NCBI RefSeq assembly: GCF_944383115.1
Contig: NZ_CALWOJ010000015.1
Location: forward strand, 1-33,199
Source of the DNA: an uncultured Flavonifractor sp.
GTDB lineage: Bacteria; Bacillota; Clostridia; Oscillospirales; Oscillospiraceae
DNA length: 33,199 bases
Direction: 5' to 3'
Positions 7,252 to 13,910 of this stretch are shown here, in pieces. The notes beneath the pieces were generated by a model, which made no database searches, was not told the origin of the DNA, and worked only from the letters and a program-made list of their open reading frames with translations. Positions within the stretch are counted from its first letter, which is position 1. Every line of letters starts with the position of its first letter. The translations under genes and the position numbers were made by a program.

Positions 7252-7959
7252 TCAACTCTGATCGGGAAGCTGTTCCAGCATCGCCACTTCCGTCCGGGAA
7301 AGGGGACGCCAACAGCCGGGGCTAAGTTGCCCCAGGGTCAATGCGCCCTCCCGCACCCGGCGCAGTCGGGTCACCTGAAGGCCCGCCAGGGCGCACATGC
7401 GCCGGACTTGACGATTGCGGCCCTCGTGGATGGTGACCGACAGGATCCCATCTCCCACCGGTTCCACACGGGCCGGACTCAGACGGATGCCGTCCAGCTC
7501 TATGGGGCCCCGCAGCACAGGCAAGGCGGAAGGGATATCCCCTTTCACCCACACCAGATATTCCTTCTCCACCTCATGGCTGGGATGGAGCAGCCGCTGG
7601 GTCAGTTCCCCGTCGTCGGTGAGGATGAGCAGCCCCTCCGAATCCAGGTCCAGGCGGCCTACCGGCCACACCCTTACGCCGCAGTCCTTGACCAGATCGG
7701 CCACCGTTTTCCGGCCCTTCTCGTCGGACAGAGTAGTAACGTAGCCCCTGGGTTTATTGAGCAACAAATAAGTACGCTGCGAGCGTTCTTTCAACGGTTT
7801 TCCGTCTGCCCGAATATCGTCCCGATCCGGGTCGGCCTTATCTCCCAGATTGGCAATGCGGCCGTTGACCGTCACCCGGCCCTCCGCCAGCCAGGTCTCC
7901 GCCGTCCGTCGGGAGCATAGCCCATAAGCGGACAAAATCTTTTGCAGGCGTTCTTCCAC
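7252..7959 (-). CDS. rluB: RluB/RsuA-family 23S/16S rRNA pseudouridine synthase
   Basis: It isomerises specific uridines in rRNA to pseudouridine. An N-terminal S4 RNA-binding domain (VEERLQKILSAYGLCSRRTAE) is followed by the RsuA-type catalytic core: LNKPRGYVTT, then GRLDLDSEGLLILTDDG with the catalytic Asp in GRLDLDS, and EGRNRQVRRM. I place the start at GTG 7959 (235 residues), because AAAGGAGA lies 6 nt upstream (7966-7973) and the S4 domain begins there. The frame stays open to a TTG at 8025, but that would have no ribosome site and would cross a hairpin. It is last in the scpAB operon. Position next to a dacB-like gene matches B. subtilis rluB. Confidence 0.9.
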   Translation of the reverse strand: MEERLQKILSAYGLCSRRTAETWLAEGRVTVNGRIANLGDKADPDRDDIRADGKPLKERSQRTYLLLNKPRGYVTTLSDEKGRKTVADLVKDCGVRVWPVGRLDLDSEGLLILTDDGELTQRLLHPSHEVEKEYLVWVKGDIPSALPVLRGPIELDGIRLSPARVEPVGDGILSVTIHEGRNRQVRRMCALAGLQVTRLRRVREGALTLGQLSPGCWRPLSRTEVAMLEQLPDQS

Positions 7960-7980
7960 CGCCAGTCTCCTTTCCGCAGG

Positions 7981-8009
7981 AGAGGCCTGCCGCAGCACGG
8001 CAGACCTCT
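7981..8009. repeat. Intergenic hairpin between carboxypeptidase and rluB genes
   Basis: Arms 7981-7992 and 7998-8009 pair at 11 of 12 positions around a 5-nt loop. There is no U-run on either side. It lies in the 69-nt gap between the carboxypeptidase stop and the chosen rluB start. Confidence 0.5.
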
Positions 8010-8028
8010 GCTGTAAAATATCCAATTC

Positions 8029-9105
8029 TCATCCAAACAGCCGCTGCCACCAGCGCAGCGGGGCCACATTGTTGACTGCGCCGGTTTGGTACAGCAAAGG
8101 CAGTTGGGCGATCTCGTTTCTCTCCAACGTGAAGGTGACTCGCCCTGCCGGAAACCCGGCCAACACCGGCGCCTCCACCTGACGGGGCAGATCCACCGTC
8201 CGCTCCACAGTCTCGCCTTGGGCCAGCGGGTAGTAAAAGTCCGATACGGTGCTTACCCGGGTAAAGCGGCACAGACTGCCTGTTACCGGGATATCGGTCC
8301 ACTCCCCTGCCTCCGCCACCAGGGTGCGGGGATAGGTAGAAAAGCCATAGTCAAAAAGGGCGGCGTGGTCGGCCCAGTCATTGGGAGCGTTGAGGGTGAC
8401 GGCAATCAGCTCCTGACCGTCCCGCCGGGCGCTGGACACCAAGGTACGTCCCGCCTCGTCGGTGTAGCCGGTCTTGAGGCCGGTACAGCCCTCATACCTC
8501 CACAACAGTTTATTGTGATTGGTCAGGCTGCGTCCGGCAATGGAGATGCTGCGGGTGGATGCGATGATCCGCAGCTCCTCCCGCTCCAGTACCGCCCGGG
8601 CCAGGATAGCCATGTCGGCGGCGGTTGAGTAGTGCTGCGGATCGTCCAGTCCATTGGGATTTGCAAAGTGGGTATCGTTCATCCCCAGCTGGGCCGCCTT
8701 TTTGTTCATCTGCGCAACAAAGGACTCCACATCCCCTGCGCAATACCCGGCAATCGCCAGGGCGGCGTCGTTGCCAGAGGACAGCAGCAGCCCATAGAGC
8801 AGAGCCTCCAGGGTCAGCTCCTCTCCCGGCTTGAGATACATGGAGGAGCCCTCAGCCCCCGTCCATTCCTGCTTCACCTTCACCACTGATGTCAGATCTG
8901 GATGCAGATCCAAAGCCACCAAAGCGGTCATCAGCTTGGTGATGCTGGCAATGGGTCGGCGTTCGCCGGCGTTCTTTTCGTAGAGGACCCGTCCGCTCTC
9001 CCCATCCATCAGAATGGCGGATGACGCAGACACAGTTGATCCCGCTGCGTATACGGGCAAGATCAGCAGGGACAGCGCCAGGAAAAGGGCGCAGCAGCGT
9101 TTCAA
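8029..9105 (-). CDS. D-alanyl-D-alanine carboxypeptidase (DacB/DacF-type, penicillin-binding protein)
   Basis: A 358-residue secreted low-molecular-weight PBP that trims the terminal D-Ala from peptidoglycan stem peptides. A signal peptide covers residues 1-20 (hydrophobic core, cleavage after VYA). The catalytic motifs are complete: SITK with Ser54 and Lys57, SGN at 110-112 and KTG at 211-213. A PBP5-type C-terminal beta domain follows and the end (LRWWQRLFG) may be an amphipathic membrane anchor. The start is TTG at 9105 with GAGGTG upstream; a nearby ATG is out of frame. Its place after scpAB and gerW and before rluB parallels B. subtilis dacB, the spore-cortex enzyme PBP5*, so a sporulation role is likely but inferred. 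Confidence 0.93.
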   Translation of the reverse strand: MKRCCALFLALSLLILPVYAAGSTVSASSAILMDGESGRVLYEKNAGERRPIASITKLMTALVALDLHPDLTSVVKVKQEWTGAEGSSMYLKPGEELTLEALLYGLLLSSGNDAALAIAGYCAGDVESFVAQMNKKAAQLGMNDTHFANPNGLDDPQHYSTAADMAILARAVLEREELRIIASTRSISIAGRSLTNHNKLLWRYEGCTGLKTGYTDEAGRTLVSSARRDGQELIAVTLNAPNDWADHAALFDYGFSTYPRTLVAEAGEWTDIPVTGSLCRFTRVSTVSDFYYPLAQGETVERTVDLPRQVEAPVLAGFPAGRVTFTLERNEIAQLPLLYQTGAVNNVAPLRWWQRLFG

Positions 9106-9131
9106 AACAGCATCACCTCACGTTGATGCCG

Positions 9132-9572
9132 TTAGTATACGCCTCCAAACCCCGGTTTATCCGCCGCTTCCTGGGCCGCCTTCTTCTTCTCCTGCTGCTT
9201 CTCAATGAAATCGGTCACCTTGTCAATGACCTCAGGTACCATCTCCACCACCCGGTCCACAGTAGTGCCGGCGGGGGGCGCCACGGGAAGCAGTTTCACC
9301 GAATCCCCCTTGACCACCAGGAAACCCACCGGGATGAGATTCACCCCTGCGCCCGCGCCGCCGCCGAAGCAGTTGTCGCCGTCCGGCTTCTGGTGCTTGC
9401 TCCCAAACTCGGTACCGCCGGAACCCACGCCCACGCTGAGCCGGGAGACGGGAATAATGGTTACTTCGCCTGTGGTGATAGGTTGTCCCACAATGGTGTT
9501 GGCATCTGCAATCTCACGGACCTTATCCACGATATTGCTCATCAGATCGCCGATAGGATGTTGCTTTTCCAT
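9132..9572 (-). CDS. GerW/YtfJ-family sporulation protein
   Basis: The 146-residue protein matches the YtfJ/GerW family: helical N terminus (HPIGDLMSNIVDKVREI), the core VGQPITTGEVTIIPVSRLSVGVGSGG, a glycine-rich GGGAGAGVNLIPVGFLVV block, and a lysine/glutamate-rich tail. In B. subtilis GerW is needed for normal spore germination, but its molecular function is unclear. The preceding gene encodes a DUF2953 protein; the pair corresponds to B. subtilis ytfI-ytfJ. It sits 3 nt after that gene and 26 nt before the carboxypeptidase, so it is probably cotranscribed with scpAB; a separate sporulation promoter was not recognised. Confidence 0.92.
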   Translation of the reverse strand: MEKQHPIGDLMSNIVDKVREIADANTIVGQPITTGEVTIIPVSRLSVGVGSGGTEFGSKHQKPDGDNCFGGGAGAGVNLIPVGFLVVKGDSVKLLPVAPPAGTTVDRVVEMVPEVIDKVTDFIEKQQEKKKAAQEAADKPGFGGVY

Positions 9573-9575
9573 AGC

Positions 9576-10199
9576 TTAAACCGCCTCTTTCTGTGTTTCC
9601 TGCCGGGATTTGCTCCCGTTCTTATATTGGGAAAGGATGGGCAATACCTGAGACGCCACACGGACGCCCAAGGCAACGATCTGCCCGATGGTCAACGTGG
9701 CCGCCGCATGCAGATTCACAATGGAATGCTCAGCGGTAAAATCTACTTTTGTACGGATACGCCACTCTTTCACATTAAAATTTTGCTCCACCAAGGGCCA
9801 AAACATACCCACAGCGCCGTTTACCCATCCATAATTCATCGCCGCTTTGACTGGATCGGCAAAGGCTACGATAAGGTCCAGATAAAAAGCGTCGATCCGG
9901 ATCTTTCTCCGCAAACGTCCCGCCGCATCCGCCACAATGGGCAGCAGCTGTTTTACCAGCGCAAAGATCTCGCCCGCTGTGGGAGGCGGTTTTTGGGGTT
10001 TATCTTTTTTTGCCTGCCCCGCTTTTGGGGATTTCTTGGGCTTCTTTTTTTTCCGGGGGAAAAGCGTCACCCGTACAGGCCCTGCCAACAACCTGACTTC
10101 CCATTGATTTTGGACGTATTCCGCCTGCACGCCCACCCGAATCAGGCTGAGCAGCACAAGGGCAAGAATTACAATTCCCAAAATCAACAGCACGATCAT
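9576..10199 (-). CDS. DUF2953 (YtfI-like) membrane protein
   Basis: A 207-residue protein of unknown function. Residues 1-about 22 form one hydrophobic helix (MIVLLILGIVILALVLLSLI). A strongly basic linker (about 49-75, many Lys and Pro) follows, then a soluble domain whose end (HAAATLTIGQIVALGVRVA) resembles the DUF2953 C-terminal region. The gene next to a gerW/ytfJ homologue is the expected partner arrangement, suggesting a role at the sporulating cell's membrane. Its ATG overlaps the scpB stop by 4 nt (10196-10199), so its translation is coupled to a chromosome-segregation gene. Family assignment rests on topology and context. Confidence 0.8.
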   Translation of the reverse strand: MIVLLILGIVILALVLLSLIRVGVQAEYVQNQWEVRLLAGPVRVTLFPRKKKKPKKSPKAGQAKKDKPQKPPPTAGEIFALVKQLLPIVADAAGRLRRKIRIDAFYLDLIVAFADPVKAAMNYGWVNGAVGMFWPLVEQNFNVKEWRIRTKVDFTAEHSIVNLHAAATLTIGQIVALGVRVASQVLPILSQYKNGSKSRQETQKEAV

Positions 10200-10861
10200 G
10201 CCCCAGACTCCTCCTCAGATTTGGCCAACTCCCGGGCCGCTTCCTCGATCTCTTCCTCGGTGATCTCCGTCAGGCTCTCCCCTGCTTCCGCCGCTTTCAG
10301 CCGCTCCACCGCCGCCTGCATCTCCAGGGTGATCTGCCCGTCCTCCGGCGGCATATTGGGCAACTCGGGCAGTTCCTCCAGGCTGGACAGCCCGAAGGAC
10401 CGAAGGAAGGTCTGGGTGGTGCGGTACTGGATGGGCCGGCCAGGCACCGCCAGGCGGCCGCACTCCTCGATCAGATCCCGCTCCAGCAGCAGCCCGATGG
10501 TATAGGAACTGTCCACCCCACGCACCTGATCCACATAGGCCCGTGTGGCTGTCTGGTGATAGGCGATGATGGCCAGCACCTCCAGCGCGGGCTGGCTCAG
10601 TTTGGCAGGACGGCGGGTCTCAAAGGCTTTCCGGATGTATGGGGCAAATTCCGGAGCGGAACACAGCTGATAGCTGTTTTCCAGCCGTACCAGCCGGATA
10701 CCGCGGCGTTCATAACTATAGTTGTCCGCCAGGCGCTTGCAAACGGCGTCTACGGTGCTTCGGTCCAGATCCAGGGTCAGGCACAGGCGCTCCACGCCCA
10801 CAGGTTCGCCGGCAGCAAAGAGGATTCCCTCAATGGCCGATTCAATTTCCTTTACTTCCAT
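10196..10861 (-). CDS. scpB: Segregation and condensation protein B
   Basis: ScpB dimers bind ScpA and regulate the SMC condensin that organises and segregates the chromosome. The 221-residue protein shows the two winged-helix regions of the family: ESAIEGILFAAGEPVGVERL at the N terminus and LSQPALEVLAIIAYHQ, followed by VRGVDSSYTIGLLLERDLIEECGR and GRPIQYRTTQTFLRSFGL. The C-terminal 50 residues are acidic and probably disordered. It starts with ATG 3 nt after the scpA stop and overlaps the DUF2953 gene by 4 nt. Confidence 0.96.
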   Translation of the reverse strand: MEVKEIESAIEGILFAAGEPVGVERLCLTLDLDRSTVDAVCKRLADNYSYERRGIRLVRLENSYQLCSAPEFAPYIRKAFETRRPAKLSQPALEVLAIIAYHQTATRAYVDQVRGVDSSYTIGLLLERDLIEECGRLAVPGRPIQYRTTQTFLRSFGLSSLEELPELPNMPPEDGQITLEMQAAVERLKAAEAGESLTEITEEEIEEAARELAKSEEESGA

Positions 10862-10864
10862 AAA

Positions 10865-11686
10865 TTATCCCCCGTCTGACGGCTGATAAACGTCGGTGGA
10901 GAAGTCAGGCGCCTCCCCATCCTCCCCGGTGCTGGTAATGGTACAGTCCTGCTCCGTTCCCGCCAGACGTACCCGTCTGGCTTTACACAGCTCCAGCACG
11001 GCAATAAAAGTGGCCACGATCTCCGAACGGCTGCGGTTTCCGCGAAACAGCGCGCTGAATCGGGTAACCCCGAACCGGGCCAACCGCTCCAGAATTTCGT
11101 CGGCCTTATCCGCCACCGGGTAGGGTTCCCGTCCCACAATCCCTTCAAAGGCAGTCATGGGCGGCGGCAGGCGGTGATCCACCCGGGCCAGCACCGAACG
11201 CATGGCTTTCAGCAGATCCTCCGGCTTATGGACATAGCGATAGGTCTTGTCCGCCTGAATCGTCTCCGGCGGCTTGGTCAGATAGTCCCGTGCAACGGCG
11301 TAGCGATCTGACAGGGCCGGTACTATCGCCTTAATGCGGATATAGTCCTCCTGACGCTGGTGTTCCTCCAGGGAGGCCATGAGCTGCTCCAGTTCGGACA
11401 GAGCCTCCTTGTCGTGGATGGACAGCAGCATCCGGGTCTTGATGTACACCAGCTGGGCCGCCATTGTGACAAACTCACTGGCCACCTCCAGGTCCATCTG
11501 CCGCCGACGATCCATCCACTCCAGATACTGCTCCAGGATCAGGGAGATCTGGATGTCCTGGATCTCCATTTTATTTTTGCTCAGCAGGTGGAGGATCAGA
11601 TCCAGAGGCCCGTTAAAGTCCTCCAGATCCTCCCGGTTCTTCACCACTTTTTCCAGATGGTAAATGGGCGTTTCGATGGTACTCAC
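10865..11686 (-). CDS. scpA: Segregation and condensation protein A
   Basis: ScpA is the kleisin that bridges the SMC heads in the bacterial condensin complex. The 273-residue protein has the N-terminal signature FNGPLDLILHLLSKNKMEIQDI and continues with IKTRMLLS and a C-terminal winged helix (TRFSALFRGNRSRSEIVATFIAVLELCK). The start is GTG at 11686, one base after the stop of the M50 protease gene (TGA-G-GTG), so translation is likely coupled; there is no strong independent ribosome site. The N-terminal stretch before the signature (IETPIYHLEKVVKNREDLED) is longer than in B. subtilis. Confidence 0.95.
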   Translation of the reverse strand: MSTIETPIYHLEKVVKNREDLEDFNGPLDLILHLLSKNKMEIQDIQISLILEQYLEWMDRRRQMDLEVASEFVTMAAQLVYIKTRMLLSIHDKEALSELEQLMASLEEHQRQEDYIRIKAIVPALSDRYAVARDYLTKPPETIQADKTYRYVHKPEDLLKAMRSVLARVDHRLPPPMTAFEGIVGREPYPVADKADEILERLARFGVTRFSALFRGNRSRSEIVATFIAVLELCKARRVRLAGTEQDCTITSTGEDGEAPDFSTDVYQPSDGG

Positions 11687-11687
11687 C

Positions 11688-12398
11688 TCAAAACAGGTTC
11701 AGAATGGCGGACACGTCCTGGAACCAGAGCAGCCATTCCAGCGGCATGCCGGTGATGGCGCACAGTCCCCGCAGGCACTGGAGCATCAGGAACGTCAGAG
11801 GCTTGTTGAACACACCCAACAGCACCAGAACGACAAGCAGGCCCATCACATACCGTTCATACTTCAGAATCGTATAGTAGGCACGGTCAGGCAGTACGGA
11901 AAAGAGGACCTTGGACCCGTCCAGCGGGGAAATAGGGATCAGGTTGAACAATCCCATACCCACGCCCAGCAGGGCCATGTTGGACAGGAAGCACAGCACC
12001 AGCAGGGTCCCCTTGTTGATGGGGGCAAACTGCCAGATCAGAGAAGACAGGCCCACCGCCGCCAAGGCAGTGAGAAAGTTGGCCGCCGGACCTGCCAGAG
12101 CGGTAATGGCCATGCCCTGCTTGGGACGCTTGAAATAGCGCATATCCACCGGAACCGGCTTGGCCCAGCCCACCTTGACCACCACCATCATCAAAAGGCC
12201 AATGGGATCCAGATGCCTGATTGGGTTAAGGGTAAGCCGTCCGGCATTTTTAGCGGTGGGATCTCCCAGGCGGTAAGCTACATAACCGTGGGACAGTTCA
12301 TGCAAAGTGATGCACAAGAGCGCGGCCACGGCGGTGATGAGCAAAGTAATGAGCCCCCACCAGTCCATATGCTGCGCAAATTCACGCAACGAACCCAA
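11688..12398 (-). CDS. Site-2-protease-family (M50) membrane metalloprotease
   Basis: A 236-residue multi-pass membrane protein with the zinc site HELSH (His33, Glu34, His37) in its first membrane segment region and the third ligand in NLIPISPLDGSK (Asp160). It belongs to the short, PDZ-lacking M50 branch (YwhC-like) rather than RseP. Substrate unknown. It precedes scpA, an arrangement common in clostridia. The start is TTG at 12398 with GGAGGA 7 nt upstream; the ATG in between is in a short unrelated frame. It heads the scpAB operon, behind its own candidate promoter and structured leader. Confidence 0.9.
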   Translation of the reverse strand: MGSLREFAQHMDWWGLITLLITAVAALLCITLHELSHGYVAYRLGDPTAKNAGRLTLNPIRHLDPIGLLMMVVVKVGWAKPVPVDMRYFKRPKQGMAITALAGPAANFLTALAAVGLSSLIWQFAPINKGTLLVLCFLSNMALLGVGMGLFNLIPISPLDGSKVLFSVLPDRAYYTILKYERYVMGLLVVLVLLGVFNKPLTFLMLQCLRGLCAITGMPLEWLLWFQDVSAILNLF

Positions 12399-12417
12399 TG
12401 GTCATTCCTCCAACAGC

Positions 12418-12462
12418 TTGCACCCGGGTCGGGAGAGCGGGCTCCCTAGTCTCCTGGTGCAA
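12418..12462 (-). promoter_or_regulatory. Structured leader of the M50-scpAB operon
   Basis: In the leader RNA a 7-bp outer stem (TTGCACC 12418-12424 with GGTGCAA 12456-12462) encloses a 5-bp inner stem (12431-12435 with 12442-12446). No U-run follows. It ends about 20 nt before the start codon. No known riboswitch was recognised. Confidence 0.4.
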
Positions 12463-12472
12463 ATTCAGATTG

Positions 12473-12501
12473 ATTATACCAAAATCCCCCGAAAAACACA
12501 A
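12473..12501 (-). promoter_or_regulatory. Candidate promoter of the M50-scpAB operon
   Basis: Minus-strand -10 TATAAT (12478-12473) with 17 bp to a weak -35 TTGTGT (12501-12496). The -35 lies in the U tract of the upstream terminator, so termination and new initiation are packed together. Confidence 0.55.
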
Positions 12502-12534
12502 GTCGGGCCGGCGCATGATCTGCACCGGCCCGAC
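12492..12534 (-). terminator. Terminator after the FAH-family gene
   Basis: Stem 12502-12515 with 12521-12534 (13 of 14 pairs, GC-rich, 5-nt loop), followed on the minus strand by TTGTGTTTTT. It ends the tig-clpPX-lon-engB-FAH gene run. Confidence 0.85.
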
Positions 12535-12540
12535 CTTATG

Positions 12541-13293
12541 TTATACAACGTGGTTGCGCAGTGTGCCGATGCCCTGGACGGTGATCTCCACGGTGTCGCC
12601 GGGGGTCATGGGCCCCACCCCTGCCGGGGTGCCGGTGGTCACCACATCGCCGGGCTCCAGAGTCATGGAGGCGGTAATGAACTCCAGCAGCTGAGGGATC
12701 GCCGTCATAAACTGGCTGGTGTTCCCCTGCTGGACCACCGCCCCGTTGAGCCGGGTCTCGATGGCCAGACCGGAGGGGTCCACCTCGTCGGTGACCACGG
12801 GGCCAATGGGGGCGAAGCCGTCCATGCTCTTGCCACGGGTCCACTGGCCATCCCCCTTCTGCACGTCCCGGGCGGTAACGTCGTTGAGACAGGTGTAGCC
12901 CAGGATATAGTCTGCAAAGTCCTCCACCTTTACATTCTTTGCCCGGCGGCGAATGACGAAGGCCAGTTCCCCCTCGTAGTCCAGTCGCTCCACAAAGGCG
13001 GGGGCGTGGATTGTCCCCTCCGGGTGGTTGAGGGTATTGGGGGCCTTCAAAAAGAGGATGGGCTGCTCGGGCACCCCCTCCCCCATCTCCACGGCGTGGT
13101 CGTAGTAGTTCTTACCCACGCACACGATCTTGGTGGCCTCGCAGGGGGCCAGAAGGCGGCAGGCCTCCAGGGGCAGGCTCTCCCCGTCATAACAGATCTC
13201 CTCAAAGGGAGGGCGGGTCAAGGTGCGCACCAGGTCCCCCTGGAGTACACCCCATACGCCCTTGCCGTCCCGCAGCAGCTTCACATATCTCAT
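12541..13293 (-). CDS. Fumarylacetoacetate hydrolase (FAH) family protein
   Basis: The 250-residue protein is the short FAH-fold type. The metal ligands are visible as Glu107 and Glu109 (DYEGELAFVI) and Asp138 (CLNDVTARD), with the conserved KNYYDHAVEMG and GDVVTTGTPAGVGPM segments. Family members include oxaloacetate decarboxylases, acylpyruvate hydrolases and catabolic hydratases/isomerases; the substrate cannot be settled here. No aromatic-catabolism genes are nearby, which favours a housekeeping role such as oxaloacetate or acylpyruvate removal (inference). Its ATG overlaps the engB stop by 4 nt. Confidence 0.9.
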   Translation of the reverse strand: MRYVKLLRDGKGVWGVLQGDLVRTLTRPPFEEICYDGESLPLEACRLLAPCEATKIVCVGKNYYDHAVEMGEGVPEQPILFLKAPNTLNHPEGTIHAPAFVERLDYEGELAFVIRRRAKNVKVEDFADYILGYTCLNDVTARDVQKGDGQWTRGKSMDGFAPIGPVVTDEVDPSGLAIETRLNGAVVQQGNTSQFMTAIPQLLEFITASMTLEPGDVVTTGTPAGVGPMTPGDTVEITVQGIGTLRNHVV

Positions 13294-13889
13294 GCCAGTC
13301 CCTCCGCATGGTCCAGAATCAGATTGAGCAGTTCCTGCTTTCCGTCTCCCTTCTCAGCAGAAAAGGGAATTACCTTTACATCATCGTCCAACTCCAGGGT
13401 CTCTCGGATGCGGGCCAGGTTGGGCTCGATATCGCTCTTGCGCAGCTTGTCCAGCTTGTTGGCCACCACGGCAAAGGGCTTGCCGCTGTTCTTGAACCAC
13501 TGTGCCATCGTACAGTCGTCGGCGGTGGGATTATGGCGGGCATCCACGATCATCAGCCCCAGGGTCATCAGGGAGCTGTCGGCAAACCACTCCTCCATGA
13601 GCCGCCCCCACCGCTGCTTCTCAGCCATAGATACCTTGGCGTAGCCGTAGCCCGGCAGATCTACCAGATAAAAGGCGGAATCAATGAGGAAGTAGTTGAT
13701 GTGGGTGGTTTTGCCGGGGGCGGCACCCACCCGGGCGAAGTTCTTCCGGTTCAGGAGCCGGTTGATCACCGACGACTTACCCACATTGGACCGGCCGGCA
13801 AAGGCCACCTGTGCCAGCCGATCCCGGGGAAAGTCGGCAACCTTGGCGGCGGAGCGGACAAATTCCGCTTTTTGCAGGTTGACAGACAT
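13290..13889 (-). CDS. engB: Ribosome biogenesis GTPase YsxC/EngB
   Basis: An essential GTPase for late 50S subunit assembly in B. subtilis. The 199-residue protein carries G1 GRSNVGKSS (32-40), a G2 Thr in PGKTTHINYF, G3 DLPGYGYAKV and G4 NKLDKL, followed by the G5-like PFSAEKGDG. ATG start with GGAGG a few bases upstream. It follows lon by 21 nt; the lon-engB pairing is conserved in Firmicutes. Confidence 0.96.
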   Translation of the reverse strand: MSVNLQKAEFVRSAAKVADFPRDRLAQVAFAGRSNVGKSSVINRLLNRKNFARVGAAPGKTTHINYFLIDSAFYLVDLPGYGYAKVSMAEKQRWGRLMEEWFADSSLMTLGLMIVDARHNPTADDCTMAQWFKNSGKPFAVVANKLDKLRKSDIEPNLARIRETLELDDDVKVIPFSAEKGDGKQELLNLILDHAEGLA

Positions 13890-13910
13890 AATTTCCTCCT
13901 TCTGACCACC

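Noticed and set aside
7960-8025. Upstream TTG start for the pseudouridine synthase
   Set aside because: No ribosome site, lies across a hairpin, and adds residues not seen before the S4 domain in the family.
9021-10505. 494-codon plus-strand frame opposite gerW, DUF2953 and scpB
   Set aside because: Spans three recognised genes on the opposite strand; the encoded sequence has no recognisable fold.
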